Shown here piece after piece: positions 23,300-32,890 of a stretch of 64,000 bases of DNA. How positions within the stretch are numbered: the stretch's first letter is position 1; every line of letters begins with the position of its first letter. The stretch is taken from contig JAWXTX010000001.1 of assembly GCA_044433165.1 (NCBI GenBank), positions 8,692 to 72,691 on the forward strand. The letters are read 5' to 3'. The translations under genes and the position numbers were made by a program. The notes below the pieces were generated by a model. That model made no database searches. It saw only the letters and a program-made list of their open reading frames with translations, and was not told the origin of the DNA. This DNA comes from Ferrimonas sp044433165 (GTDB taxonomy: Bacteria > Pseudomonadota > Gammaproteobacteria > Enterobacterales > Shewanellaceae).

Positions 23300-25174
23300 T
23301 TAGCCTTCGTAGCGGAAATAGCGCTTAATTTGATTTGCTATGCCAGGGCCATCCAGCTCTAAGAGTTGATGCAGTTCGGCTTGGGTGCCTTGTTCAATAA
23401 AGCGATCCGGCAGCCCCAGCTGTAAGACGGAGCGAGCCAGCCCTAACTCCATCATGGCTTCGAGTACAGCACTGCCGGCACCGCCCATAATGGCGTTTTC
23501 TTCTAAGGTCACCAGTTGGCTGTGGCTGTTTGCAATTTGTGCCACCATTTCAATGTCTAATGGTTTGACAAAGCGCATATTGATAACGGTTGCATCGAGC
23601 CGCTCTGCGGCATCTAATGCGGCACTTAACATGGTACCAAAGCTGAAAATCGCAATGCCGCTGAAACCGTGACGGCGGATCTCCGCTTTACCGATAGGTA
23701 AGGCAGCCATCTCCGCGACAATAGGCGTGCCCATGCCTTGTCCGCGAGGATAACGCACCGCTGCCGGCGAGCCTAAGGTATGGCCGGTATAGAGCATTTG
23801 GCGACATTCGTTTTCATCCGCCGGTACCATGATGGTGAGATTGGGTATGCAACGCATAAAAGACAGATCAAACGCGCCTTGGTGGGTCTGGCCATCAGCG
23901 CCTACCAGCCCACCACGATCGATGGCAAACAGCACTGGCAGATCCATGATGGCCACATCGTGGATCAGTTGGTCGTAGCCGCGTTGCAAAAAGGTGGAGT
24001 AAATCGCCACCACCGGATTTAAGCCTTCACAAGCAAAGCCGGTAGCGAGGGTAACGGCGTGCTGCTCCGCAATGGCGGCATCAAAGTACTGTTCTGGGTA
24101 GCGTTGCGAGAACTCCACCATGCCCGATCCTTCTCGCATCGCAGGGGTAATTGCCATTAGCGTTGGATCTTGTGCGGCCATGTCACACAACCAGTCACCA
24201 AAAACTTTCGAAAAGGTGGGTTTGCCCGGTTGTGATTGCGGCAATTTAAGTCGCTCTGGATTGAACTTAGGAACCGCGTGGTAAGCGATGGGATCTTGCT
24301 CCGCTGGGGCGTAGCCTTTGCCCTTTTTGGTCATCACATGCAGGATCTGTGGGCCTTTTAGGTTGCGCATGTTACGCAGCGTGGACACCAGCCCTTCAAT
24401 ATTATGGCCATCAATGGGGCCAATATAATTAAAGCCCAGTTCTTCAAACAAAGTACCGGGTACCACCATGCCTTTTAGGTGCTCTTCAGCACGGCGTGCC
24501 AACTCTTTGATGGGTGGCATGTGGGCCAATACTTTTTTGCTGCCTTCGCGGATAGTGGTGTACAAGCTGCCCGACATTAAACGCGCCATGTGGTTATTCA
24601 GCGCGCCAACGTTTTCTGAAATGGACATCTCATTATCGTTGATGATCACCAGCATATCTTTATGGATATCGCCTGCGTGATTCATGGCTTCAAAGGCCAT
24701 ACCGCCGGTAATGGCGCCATCGCCAATTACGGCAACAACTTTACGCCCTAAGCCTTCCTTATCGGCAGCAATGGCCATGCCAAGCGCGGCGCTAATGGAG
24801 GTCGAAGAGTGGCCAACGGTTAAGGTGTCGTATTCACTTTCAGCGCGCCATGGGAATGGGTGCAACCCATCTTTTTTACGGATGGTGTGCATGCGCTCGG
24901 CGCGGCCAGTTAATATTTTATGCGGATACGCTTGGTGGCCGACATCCCAAATTAAGCGGTCAAACGGGGTGTTGTAGACATAATGGAGCGCGACTGTCAG
25001 CTCAACAGTGCCCAGCCCTGAAGCAAAATGCCCAGACGACTGGCTCACGGAGTGCAGCAAAAATTGCCGTACTTCATCCGCTAACGGGCTGAGTTGATCC
25101 AGCGGGAGTTGGCGCATTTGATCTGGCGTTAACGCCTGCGACAACAAGGGAAAATCGGACAAGGTGGTGCTCAT
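23300..25174 (-). CDS. dxs: 1-Deoxy-D-xylulose-5-phosphate synthase
   Basis: First enzyme of the MEP isoprenoid pathway: thiamine-diphosphate-dependent condensation of pyruvate and glyceraldehyde 3-phosphate. 624 residues (E. coli 620). Clear landmarks are DVGHQAYPHKILTGR, the ThDP motif GDGAITGGMAFEAMN with the metal-binding NDN (INDNEMSIS), and the transketolase-like C-terminal domains (EQHAVTLATGFA; DRGGLVGADGQTHQG). It ends the xseB-ispA-dxs operon, 28 bases after ispA. Confidence 0.98.
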   Translation of the reverse strand: MSTTLSDFPLLSQALTPDQMRQLPLDQLSPLADEVRQFLLHSVSQSSGHFASGLGTVELTVALHYVYNTPFDRLIWDVGHQAYPHKILTGRAERMHTIRKKDGLHPFPWRAESEYDTLTVGHSSTSISAALGMAIAADKEGLGRKVVAVIGDGAITGGMAFEAMNHAGDIHKDMLVIINDNEMSISENVGALNNHMARLMSGSLYTTIREGSKKVLAHMPPIKELARRAEEHLKGMVVPGTLFEELGFNYIGPIDGHNIEGLVSTLRNMRNLKGPQILHVMTKKGKGYAPAEQDPIAYHAVPKFNPERLKLPQSQPGKPTFSKVFGDWLCDMAAQDPTLMAITPAMREGSGMVEFSQRYPEQYFDAAIAEQHAVTLATGFACEGLNPVVAIYSTFLQRGYDQLIHDVAIMDLPVLFAIDRGGLVGADGQTHQGAFDLSFMRCIPNLTIMVPADENECRQMLYTGHTLGSPAAVRYPRGQGMGTPIVAEMAALPIGKAEIRRHGFSGIAIFSFGTMLSAALDAAERLDATVINMRFVKPLDIEMVAQIANSHSQLVTLEENAIMGGAGSAVLEAMMELGLARSVLQLGLPDRFIEQGTQAELHQLLELDGPGIANQIKRYFRYEG

Positions 25175-25202
25175 GACAATAGGATTTACCTATGTGAATT
25201 TG

Positions 25203-26090
25203 TTATTGGTTGCGCTCGATAATGTAACGGGCGAACTGTTCTAAATGGTCGCTATTGTATGGCAACAGCGCCAGAGATGTTAGTGCTTGCTGATAGAGAG
25301 ATTGAGCCACATCGCGCGCGCCATCAAGCCCAAGTAACGCCGGATAAGTGCTCTTGTTGGCGGCTTGATCGGAGCCTTGCGGCTTGCCCAGTTGTTCGGT
25401 GGCACCTGTGACATCCAGCACATCGTCATGGACTTGGAAAGCCAAGCCAATATTATCAGCAAAAGACAGCAAATTGGTGGCACTTTCTTCGGCGCAGGGA
25501 GGAGCGGCCAAGATCCCCAATTGGACACTCGCGCGGATCAGCGCACCGGTTTTTAACTGATGTAATTGGGTTAACTTAGTCAAGGGGATTGCGCAATTAG
25601 TGCTTGCTAAATCAATGGCTTGACCACCGCACATGCCTTGGTAGCCCGAAGCACGCGCCAGCACTTGAATCATCTTAATTCGGTTGGCTTCTGCATAAGC
25701 TGGGAGTGGGCACTGCGCTATGATTTCAAACGCGAGCGTTTGTAGGGCATCGCCCGCCAAAATGGCGGTTGCTTCATCAAAGGCGATGTGAACCGTGGGC
25801 TGGCCACGGCGCAGTTCGTCATTATCCATGGCGGGTAGGTCGTCATGAATTAAGGAATAAGCATGGATGCATTCAATGGCGGCGGCCAACGCATCGAGAT
25901 GGGTTTCTTCTGCATTGAGCATCGTGCCAGTGGCGTACAACAAGAAGGGACGTACGCGCTTGCCCCCTAATAAAACCCCATAACGCATCGCTTCAAGCAA
26001 GTGAGGATCGGTGACGTCGAGGCCATCAAGCTGGGTGGTGAGTTGCTGGTTCACCCGCTGTTGATAATGATGGATCGTATCTTGCAGCAT
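25203..26090 (-). CDS. ispA: Farnesyl diphosphate synthase IspA
   Basis: Builds farnesyl diphosphate from isopentenyl and dimethylallyl diphosphates. 295 residues (E. coli 299). Both aspartate-rich motifs are visible: DDLPAMD (from 83) and DDVLDVTG in the second half, plus GGKRVRPFL for substrate diphosphate binding. Middle gene of xseB-ispA-dxs; the ATG lies three bases past the xseB stop, implying translational coupling. Confidence 0.97.
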   Translation of the reverse strand: MLQDTIHHYQQRVNQQLTTQLDGLDVTDPHLLEAMRYGVLLGGKRVRPFLLYATGTMLNAEETHLDALAAAIECIHAYSLIHDDLPAMDNDELRRGQPTVHIAFDEATAILAGDALQTLAFEIIAQCPLPAYAEANRIKMIQVLARASGYQGMCGGQAIDLASTNCAIPLTKLTQLHQLKTGALIRASVQLGILAAPPCAEESATNLLSFADNIGLAFQVHDDVLDVTGATEQLGKPQGSDQAANKSTYPALLGLDGARDVAQSLYQQALTSLALLPYNSDHLEQFARYIIERNQ

Positions 26091-26093
26091 TTA

Positions 26094-26348
26094 TTATGCC
26101 TCAGGCTCGAAAGGGGTCAATGTTGCCGCTGAGTCGGCTTGACCTGTGAGCATGGCCACTTGTTGCTCGGCGTTTTGCAGCTTAGTCTGGCTGGCGCGAA
26201 CCAGCGCGATGCCGCGCTCAAATTGTTGCAGAGCTTGCTCTAAAGGCACGTCTCCTTGCTCAAGTTGCTGGACAATTTGTTCTAGCTCCGCCAATGAGGC
26301 TTCAAAGCTGAGATTATCGGGTTTTTTAGCCACCGCGCGCGCTCCCAT
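26094..26348 (-). CDS. xseB: Exodeoxyribonuclease VII small subunit
   Basis: 84 residues, the normal size of the small subunit that binds several copies per XseA in the single-strand exonuclease. The sequence core LSFEASLAELEQIVQQLEQGDVPLE, seen in parts, is the family signature, with helical heptads. First gene of the isoprenoid operon; xseA is not in the window. Divergent from pomA across about 297 bases. Confidence 0.96.
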   Translation of the reverse strand: MGARAVAKKPDNLSFEASLAELEQIVQQLEQGDVPLEQALQQFERGIALVRASQTKLQNAEQQVAMLTGQADSAATLTPFEPEA

Positions 26349-26548
26349 CAGGTTAGTCGGGCAACATTACTGTTTTGCCTGAGCATATTCAAATGTTGGT
26401 TGGTATAGGTGATCTTGGTCGTGCGTTTTTTCAGCATTACAAGGTAGTATGACGGTGATTTTTGGTTATTTGAACGTTTTAGGTGGTATTTAACAAATCA
26501 TTTACCAGATTGGCGCAAGTGACGTGTTTTTAAATCACAAATTAGTGC

Positions 26549-26575
26549 TCAAGGTTATGGCTTTTTAACCGATAA
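26549..26575 (+). promoter_or_regulatory. Flagellar sigma-28 (FliA) type promoter of pomAB
   Basis: TCAAGGTT (26549-26556), eleven bases, then ACCGATAA (26568-26575). The enteric FliA consensus is TAAAGTTT-N11-GCCGATAA; the match is 6/8 and 7/8 with exact spacing, 70 bases before the pomA start. It fits late-class flagellar control of motor stator genes. Confidence 0.7.
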
Positions 26576-26645
26576 CGACCGTAGCAGATTTTATTTTTGG
26601 ACAGCATCAATTGCTGCTCATTTAAGTGTGGAGTTAGGAGTAACA

Positions 26646-27410
26646 GTGGATCTAGCAACCTTAATTGGGTTATTGGGCGCGTTTGCGTTCGTAATTATGG
26701 CAATGGTGCAAAGTGGCGATGCGGGGATCTTCGTCAATATGCCCAGTTTGTTTATTGTGGTCGGTGGCTCTTTGTTTGTGGTGATGATGAAATTCAATCT
26801 CAAACAATTTTTCGGCTCAGTAAAAGTGGCTGGTAAAGCCTTTATGTTCAAAATTGATAAGCCAGATGCATTGATTGAACAATCGGTTTCTATGGCCGAT
26901 GCCGCTCGTAAAGGCGGTTTCTTGGCGCTGGAATCGGTTGAAATTAATAACAGCTTTATGAAAAAAGCGGTCGATCTGCTGGTGGATGGGCACGATGCCA
27001 GAGTGGTGCGTCAGGTGCTTTCTAAGGATATCTCCTTAACCATGGATCGCCACAATATTGGGATTGATCTCTTTAAAAAAATGGCCGATATCGCCCCCGC
27101 AATGGGCATGATTGGTACCTTGATTGGTCTGGTTGCGATGTTGAATAACATGGAAGATCCGAAAACCATTGGCCCTGCCATGGCGGTGGCCTTGTTAACA
27201 ACACTTTATGGCGCGGTCATGGCGAACATGATTGCCATGCCAATTGCCGATAAGCTGGAACTTCGCATGAACGAAGAGGTACTCAACCGTTCGCTTATTA
27301 TGGATGCTGTGTTGGCCATTCAAGAGGGGCAAAACCCACGGGTTATTGAAGGTTTCTTGAAGAACTATTTACAAGAAAAGATCCGCACCATTGACGCCTT
27401 AAAAGAGTAA
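26646..27410 (+). CDS. pomA: Flagellar motor stator protein PomA/MotA
   Basis: Stator subunit that converts ion flow into flagellar rotation. The start is set at the GTG of 26646 because a TTAGGAG ribosome site precedes it and because family proteins begin MDLATLIGLLG; a GTG eighteen bases upstream lacks a site. 254 residues with four membrane helices, the cytoplasmic loop with charged residues (HDARVVRQVLSKD) and the late-helix block APAMGMIGTLIGLVAML. It resembles Vibrio PomA more closely than enteric MotA, suggesting sodium drive. pomB follows by five bases. Confidence 0.95.
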   Translation: MDLATLIGLLGAFAFVIMAMVQSGDAGIFVNMPSLFIVVGGSLFVVMMKFNLKQFFGSVKVAGKAFMFKIDKPDALIEQSVSMADAARKGGFLALESVEINNSFMKKAVDLLVDGHDARVVRQVLSKDISLTMDRHNIGIDLFKKMADIAPAMGMIGTLIGLVAMLNNMEDPKTIGPAMAVALLTTLYGAVMANMIAMPIADKLELRMNEEVLNRSLIMDAVLAIQEGQNPRVIEGFLKNYLQEKIRTIDALKE

Positions 27411-27415
27411 CAACG

Positions 27416-28375
27416 ATGGATCAACGCCCACCGAAAAAAGCCCCCGCCGGTTCACCGGCGTGGATGGGTACCTTTGCCGACTTGATGTCGTTGCTGATGT
27501 GCTTTTTCGTTTTGCTGTTGAGTTTTTCGGAGATGGATGTCATTCGCTTTAAGCAGGTAGCCGGATCGATGAAGTACGCCTTCGGGATCCAGAACCGCAT
27601 CGAAGCGGCGGACATTCCGAAAGGCACTTCGGTCATTGCGATGGAGTTCCGCCCTGGGCGGCCAGAGCCAACGCCAATTGATGTAATCCAGCAGCATACG
27701 GTTGAGTTCACTAAAGAAAGTTTGCACTACCAAGATGGTGATTCTTCGGAAGTGGGTGGCCAGAAAGAGGGAGCCCAATCGCAGGCTGGTAGCGCTAATG
27801 CGGCCGAAATGCAGCAGCAATCTGCTGAAAGCCAAGCTCAGCAAACGGAAAATAACGCTCAGCAAGATGAAAATCAGGCAGGTAAAAGTTTGTCGGAGCT
27901 GGCCAAACGCATTGAAGAGCACATGCATGAGCAGATTGAAGATGGCGCCATTGAAGTGGAAGCTTTAGGGCAACAATTGATCATTCGTATCATGGAGCAA
28001 GGGGCATTTCCCGCAGGCTCGGCGTTTTTGCAGCCTAAGTTCCGCCCTGTGATCCGTCAGATTGGTGAGTTGCTCAATGAAGTGCCGGGCATCGTCACAG
28101 TCAGCGGTCACAGCGATACAGGAAAAACCCGTAACGAGCTGTATGGCTCGAATTGGGAGCTTTCTAGCCAGCGGGCGGTGGCGGTAGGTCATCAACTGAT
28201 TGAAGTGCCAAATTTCGATGAGAGTCGGATGCGCGTGCAAGGCTTAGCTGAGTATGATCCACTGGATAACAACATGACTTGGGCTGGTCGCAAGCGTAAC
28301 CGACGCGTTGAAATTGCCATTGAGCAGGGTAAGGCGTCGATGGCTACGCCGATCTCTGCAGCGGGAATGCCATAA
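27416..28375 (+). CDS. pomB: Flagellar motor stator protein PomB/MotB
   Basis: 319 residues: a single N-terminal membrane helix holding the essential ion-binding aspartate (FADLM, D22), a plug/linker, a Gln/Glu/Ser-rich low-complexity spacer (about 110-165), and a C-terminal OmpA-like peptidoglycan-binding domain (TVSGHSDTG, NWELSSQRA). Residues around the aspartate and pairing with the PomA-like gene suggest sodium coupling, an inference. Its downstream terminator ends the two-gene unit. Confidence 0.95.
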   Translation: MDQRPPKKAPAGSPAWMGTFADLMSLLMCFFVLLLSFSEMDVIRFKQVAGSMKYAFGIQNRIEAADIPKGTSVIAMEFRPGRPEPTPIDVIQQHTVEFTKESLHYQDGDSSEVGGQKEGAQSQAGSANAAEMQQQSAESQAQQTENNAQQDENQAGKSLSELAKRIEEHMHEQIEDGAIEVEALGQQLIIRIMEQGAFPAGSAFLQPKFRPVIRQIGELLNEVPGIVTVSGHSDTGKTRNELYGSNWELSSQRAVAVGHQLIEVPNFDESRMRVQGLAEYDPLDNNMTWAGRKRNRRVEIAIEQGKASMATPISAAGMP

Positions 28376-28397
28376 GTGTGTGGCTCCTTGCTGTGAT

Positions 28398-28429
28398 AAA
28401 AAGGGCTTCTTTAAGAAGCCCTTTTTTTA
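28398..28429 (+). terminator. Intrinsic terminator after pomB
   Basis: AAAGGGCTTCTT / AAGAAGCCCTTT stem with minimal loop and seven T, lying between convergent pomB and the GGDEF gene. Confidence 0.92.
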
Positions 28430-28439
28430 GCCAGTTTAT

Positions 28440-30647
28440 TTATGCTGGGCAGTAACTGGGGGCAATAGCATGTAACTGGTAGCCATTACGGCCTTTTTCT
28501 TTCATCAGGTACAACTGTTGATCCGCAATAGTAAAGGCTTCATTAAACGGTTTATAGCTGTGGCAGTCGACGGCACGAATGCAAGCGCCAATAGAGAGGG
28601 TTAAGCAACCACTTGGATCGGCAGTGGTTGGGTGCGTGAGTGCTTGTCGTGCCATTTCAGCTAACAGCTTTTGTAATTTTAGCTTTAAGGCCGCTTCGGT
28701 TAACCCTAAGCTGATAACGAGCAGTTCATCACCGCCATAGCGAAAACAGTGATCTTGACTGCCGGAAAAAACCTGTTTTATCAGCGCTGCAACCACTGTT
28801 AGAGCTCGATCGCCCGCGGCATGCCCTAAGCTATCGTTATAGCCTTTATAATCATCAAGATCGATTAATACCACGCTGATGGATGAGGTTTCGTTCCTGT
28901 CTTCGCTGCTGGGTAATTGGCGGAATTGCTGCTCAATCGCGGGCACCAGCACCTTCAAATGTTGGCGGTTATACAGTTGCGTTAAGGCATCGGTTTTGGC
29001 GACGATTTGCAGATGTTGATAGTCGGACTGCAGCGTGGCACGTTGGCTCCAGTTTTTAATGGCAATCGCAATAAATACCGCGAGTTTTTCGAACAATTGT
29101 CGGTGGTGTTGCTGATAGATGTTCGGCAGATGATGTTGTAAAGAGATGAGCCCTAACGGCTCGTTAGCCAAAAAAATCGGGCAGATCAATACCGATTGTG
29201 TCTCAACCATCTCAATATCATGGGTAAAGCTCTGCTCTTTTGAAATTGATGGGTAATCCGCCAAATTCGTGCAGGTACGGATCGATTCTTCCGTTACGGT
29301 ATTCAGATGGACGGTACTGCCCGTGATCACCACATAAGAACCGAAGTTAACCACCTCATGGCAGTCAACTTGGATGGCCGGCAATAGCCCTGAGTCATCG
29401 ATAAAATAGTCATAACTGAGTAATTTTTTTTGGGCGTTATAAAGTGCAATACCAAACTCTGTCGCGGGGAAAATGCGCCGGATCTGCTCTAATACTTGCG
29501 GCATCAGTGGCGCCAGCTCATCCGCAGTGGCAATGAGCTGGCCAATATCTGTAATGGTTTGCAAATGGGTTTGCATGGTTTGGGTGATGCGATATTGCTG
29601 TTGTTGTTCAAGTTGGCGTACTTGGTACATGGCCATTTGCCCTTCACGCATCTGTATGGATTGATTTAACTGGGTTAGAAGATCAATTTGCTGTTGCTGA
29701 TTGGCAATGAGCAGGGGCTGCTGCTCTGCCTGCGTAAACTGTTTGGCCGCGAGCGCTAATAATCGTAATTTAAGGTCGCTCAAACCATGTGCCCAGATCG
29801 CCTCTGAAATTGCATCAATAATGGCATTGGCATCCGTTTGACGTGCTTGCTCACTTAAAAATTGGGCATATTTAAGTTGTGTATCAAGGTAATTGTAATT
29901 GCCTTCGACTTTTTCAATTAACGTCAGTGCTTGGCAATAAGCGTGTTCAATTTGAGATGCGGCTTGCGGCTGATGCTGGTGCAGTAAATTGGCAAATTGG
30001 CAATAGCAGATCCCTAATATATGTGGCTCTTGGTATTGCTGAGCCAAGGTCATCGCGTGCTGACACTGAGTTAAACTCTCTTGGGGTTGATTGAGTTTGA
30101 ACAGCGCCTCACTGAGATTTAAGGTGGCCATAATATGAATATTATGGGATTGGCTAACCAAGGCAGCTTGTTGGGCTAAAAGACTATAATGCTGCGCCTC
30201 GTTATAGCAATGCATGCTTAAATTGATGGCGGCAAGATTATTATACAGAACGGTTTTTGTTGCCGGATCGAGTTGATCAACGCTCTTGAGTACATGCATA
30301 AAACCTTGTTGCGCTGCAATGTACCCCTCGCGCTCGCCGGCAATGGAGGCCACCATGAGTTGCGCTTGTAAGGCAAGGCGTGACTCTAATTCGCTGCAAG
30401 CCGACATGGATTGTTGATAGGCATGCACCGCTGCGGCCAATTGCCCTTTCCGGTCTAATTCCAATGCTTGAACAAAATGGCTGGCCGCATCACTTAGCTG
30501 GCATTGGTACTGCTGGCAAACTTGCTGAAGTTGCTCTTTGATGTAGCGCAGACCGGTGAGCGCCGGATGATCCGCCGCGCGGATCAGCACTCCTATAATG
30601 GCATCGCTGCTGGTGGGCGTCAGGTGAATTGCCGGTGCGTTCATCAT
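28440..30647 (-). CDS. TPR-GAF-GGDEF diguanylate cyclase
   Basis: 735 residues with no membrane segment. The first half is helical with TPR-like repeats (about 60-300, e.g. AVLYNNLAAINLSMHCYNEAQHYS in pieces), then a linker coiled coil rich in Gln (about 310-350), a GAF-like sensor domain (about 360-520), and a C-terminal GGDEF domain. The signature is RYGGDELL (GGDEL, 638-642), a variant that is active in many enzymes. The product-inhibition RxxD site is not intact (GSQD). It likely makes c-di-GMP in response to a cytoplasmic signal; signal unknown. Located convergent to pomAB, though a motility link is only positional. Confidence 0.88.
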   Translation of the reverse strand: MMNAPAIHLTPTSSDAIIGVLIRAADHPALTGLRYIKEQLQQVCQQYQCQLSDAASHFVQALELDRKGQLAAAVHAYQQSMSACSELESRLALQAQLMVASIAGEREGYIAAQQGFMHVLKSVDQLDPATKTVLYNNLAAINLSMHCYNEAQHYSLLAQQAALVSQSHNIHIMATLNLSEALFKLNQPQESLTQCQHAMTLAQQYQEPHILGICYCQFANLLHQHQPQAASQIEHAYCQALTLIEKVEGNYNYLDTQLKYAQFLSEQARQTDANAIIDAISEAIWAHGLSDLKLRLLALAAKQFTQAEQQPLLIANQQQQIDLLTQLNQSIQMREGQMAMYQVRQLEQQQQYRITQTMQTHLQTITDIGQLIATADELAPLMPQVLEQIRRIFPATEFGIALYNAQKKLLSYDYFIDDSGLLPAIQVDCHEVVNFGSYVVITGSTVHLNTVTEESIRTCTNLADYPSISKEQSFTHDIEMVETQSVLICPIFLANEPLGLISLQHHLPNIYQQHHRQLFEKLAVFIAIAIKNWSQRATLQSDYQHLQIVAKTDALTQLYNRQHLKVLVPAIEQQFRQLPSSEDRNETSSISVVLIDLDDYKGYNDSLGHAAGDRALTVVAALIKQVFSGSQDHCFRYGGDELLVISLGLTEAALKLKLQKLLAEMARQALTHPTTADPSGCLTLSIGACIRAVDCHSYKPFNEAFTIADQQLYLMKEKGRNGYQLHAIAPSYCPA

Positions 30648-30810
30648 GAAAGCCAGCCTTGTTATGATCAGTTAAGATGGCTTTATTTTACTGAGAACAG
30701 TGCGGTGAACTTGCAAATTAAACGCCGATAAACTGTTCAATATCAATGAATAACCCAGTTTTCATCCCGCGTCTGTTGAGGGCCTGTTAGGGCGTAACAA
30801 AGTCTGTGCC

Positions 30811-31440
30811 TTAAAGGGGATCTTGATGGGTAAATTGGCCATAATGAAGAAAATGATCGCACTGCTTGGCCACAGCGTCAGAAAGCAGCATACCAGTATG
30901 GCTTACGGGCAAAATAATGTGATCTTGCATACCAATTAACTCTGTTTCCGCTTGAGTTACGGTACCATCGCTGCTGCCTGAGAGCAGCCCCGTGATCCGC
31001 CCTAAGCCAAAATCGCAGTTACCTGCAAGGCTGCCCAAGGCAATATCGCTGTGCCACTGCTCAAAACCGTTTTCGGTTAATCCATATTGACGGGCATTGC
31101 CTAATAGCCCTCCCAGCCCCCATTGTTGCAGCTGTTTGGCGATAACCGAGCTGCGTAAGGGGCTACCAAGCGTGACGAGCCGAGAGTTGGGATGAAAAGA
31201 GGTTTGGTGAGCGTAATGGCTGAGCATCACGCCACCGAGGCTGTGTCCGATTAAATAACAGGGCTGGTTGGGATCAATCTCGGCGTCGAGTTGTTGGAAT
31301 AAAGCAGCGCTATCAATGCGAGTAGAGCTATAGCTTAAACACAAGGGTGCCCAGCCTAGCTGTTCTAATTTATTGGCCAAAGGCCACATCGCCAGCCGAT
31401 TCATATATAGGCCATGCAATAAGATGACGCGTGCTGCCAT
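30811..31440 (-). CDS. Alpha/beta hydrolase, lipase-like
   Basis: 209 residues of the alpha/beta-hydrolase fold. VILLHGLYMN forms the oxyanion strand, GHSLGG holds the nucleophile S67, and D158 (SSDGTV) and H181 (VSHTGM) complete a plausible triad. The compact, lidless layout resembles PGAP1-like or triacylglycerol-lipase-like cytoplasmic esterases. The start is the second Met (31440), since GAGGA lies five bases ahead of it, not ahead of the first. No signal peptide. Substrate unknown; it stands alone between the GGDEF gene and dacA. Confidence 0.85.
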   Translation of the reverse strand: MAARVILLHGLYMNRLAMWPLANKLEQLGWAPLCLSYSSTRIDSAALFQQLDAEIDPNQPCYLIGHSLGGVMLSHYAHQTSFHPNSRLVTLGSPLRSSVIAKQLQQWGLGGLLGNARQYGLTENGFEQWHSDIALGSLAGNCDFGLGRITGLLSGSSDGTVTQAETELIGMQDHIILPVSHTGMLLSDAVAKQCDHFLHYGQFTHQDPL

Positions 31441-31545
31441 AACTGTCCTCATTGCAATGTATGGATGTTTTTATCCGATAGTTCAAGCATATACCAGCTC
31501 TGGCAGCACCACCATATTTCTGATGTCGTAAACGCAGCATCAAAA

Positions 31546-31571
31546 AAGCCGAGTCGCTAGCGGCTCGGCTT
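31546..31571 (-). terminator. Intrinsic terminator after dacA
   Basis: AAGCCGAG and CTCGGCTT stem with loop around TCGCTAGCGG; on the minus strand a six-T tail follows. It ends the long leuS-to-dacA series. Confidence 0.88.
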
Positions 31572-31613
31572 GTGGCTATTGATCAGCGGCGGCTCATAAT
31601 GCGTAGAGGCAAC

Positions 31614-32804
31614 TTAAGCGCTCCACAGTGATTGGAACAACAGCTTGAAATAATCCACTAATTTTGAAAACCAGCTGCCTTCATTGACGGATTCCATCAC
31701 CACTAATGGGTAACTGGCCACCTCTTTATCACCTAAGCGGAAGTATAAGGTACCAACTTGTTGGCCTTTTTCCAGTGGTGCTTCGAGGGTTTGGTCTAAT
31801 TCAAAAGCCGACTCTAGCGCATTGGCTTGGCCACGATAAATGGTAACGGGGGTATCGATGTTGGTGCCAAGCGCAACTTCAGCTTGGCTACCATACCAAA
31901 TGGGCTGGCGCACAAAGGTGTCACCAGCACGATATGGCGTTACTGTTTCAAAGAAACGAAACCCGTAATTGAGTAGGGTTTTGGTTTCTTGTTGACGGCG
32001 GTTTGAGCCTTCTTGGCTATTACGCCCAGGCACCCCCATAACAACGGCAATCAGACGCATGTCATCCACGGTTGCTGAAGAAACCAAAGAGTAACCGGCA
32101 TTACTGGTGTAACCGGTTTTTACCCCATCTACATTCATGGATTGATCCCACAACAAGCCGTTGCGGTTGGTGGTCGTAATGTTGTTATAGGTAAACTGCT
32201 TTTGTGAATGCAGCTTATAGTAATCCGGTAAATCACGGATGAATGCTTGGGTTAAAAGGGCCATATCATAAGCGGTACTTTGCTGTTGATTGGCGTCCAA
32301 ACCGTGGGAATTTTCGAACAAGCTGTTATGCATGCCCAATTCGCCAGCCCAGGTATTCATTAAGTGCGTAAAGCCGCTTTCGCTGCCGGCGATGTGCTCG
32401 GCAATGGCAATGCAAGCATCGTTACCAGATGCTACCACCATACCTTGATAGAGTTCATCAACAGAGACGCTGGTGCCCTCGCGCAGCCACATTAAAGAGG
32501 AGCCTTTGAGCTTGGGGTTTTGTGCCCATGCATTGGTGGAAACCGTCACTGTATCATCCAGTTTAATGCGGCCGGATTTAAGCTCTTGGCCTAAAACATA
32601 GCTGGACATGATTTTGGTTAAGCTTGCTGGAGCCCGCTGCAAATTGGCGTCTTTTTCCGCCAAAATTTGACCGGTTTGGTAATCCATTAAAATATAGGAT
32701 TCTGCCGCAATGCTTGGTGGGTTTGGGATCACTACCGGGTTGGCAGACACCGCACTGCTGAGCAATAAGGTGGCACAGCTAAGGGTTGTTTTTAACAATT
32801 TCAT
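31614..32804 (-). CDS. dacA: D-alanyl-D-alanine carboxypeptidase (PBP5/6 family)
   Basis: Periplasmic penicillin-binding protein that trims the terminal D-Ala from peptidoglycan stem peptides. 396 residues from the Met at 32804 (a longer frame adds 18 non-signal-like residues). Signal peptide ends after SANP near 22. Active-site motifs: S61-L-T-K, S126-G-N and K229-T-G. The C-terminus SWFSKLVDYFKLLFQ is the amphipathic helix that anchors PBP5 to the inner membrane. Last gene of the wall-elongation group, 86 bases after rlpA. Confidence 0.96.
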   Translation of the reverse strand: MKLLKTTLSCATLLLSSAVSANPVVIPNPPSIAAESYILMDYQTGQILAEKDANLQRAPASLTKIMSSYVLGQELKSGRIKLDDTVTVSTNAWAQNPKLKGSSLMWLREGTSVSVDELYQGMVVASGNDACIAIAEHIAGSESGFTHLMNTWAGELGMHNSLFENSHGLDANQQQSTAYDMALLTQAFIRDLPDYYKLHSQKQFTYNNITTTNRNGLLWDQSMNVDGVKTGYTSNAGYSLVSSATVDDMRLIAVVMGVPGRNSQEGSNRRQQETKTLLNYGFRFFETVTPYRAGDTFVRQPIWYGSQAEVALGTNIDTPVTIYRGQANALESAFELDQTLEAPLEKGQQVGTLYFRLGDKEVASYPLVVMESVNEGSWFSKLVDYFKLLFQSLWSA

Positions 32805-32890
32805 GCTCTGAGTTCTGTTGTTGGTTTGGCCGCTCGTGAGTTTGACCGGCACAAACAAAATTAGTTTGCTGTTGATGATGTATTTGAGCG

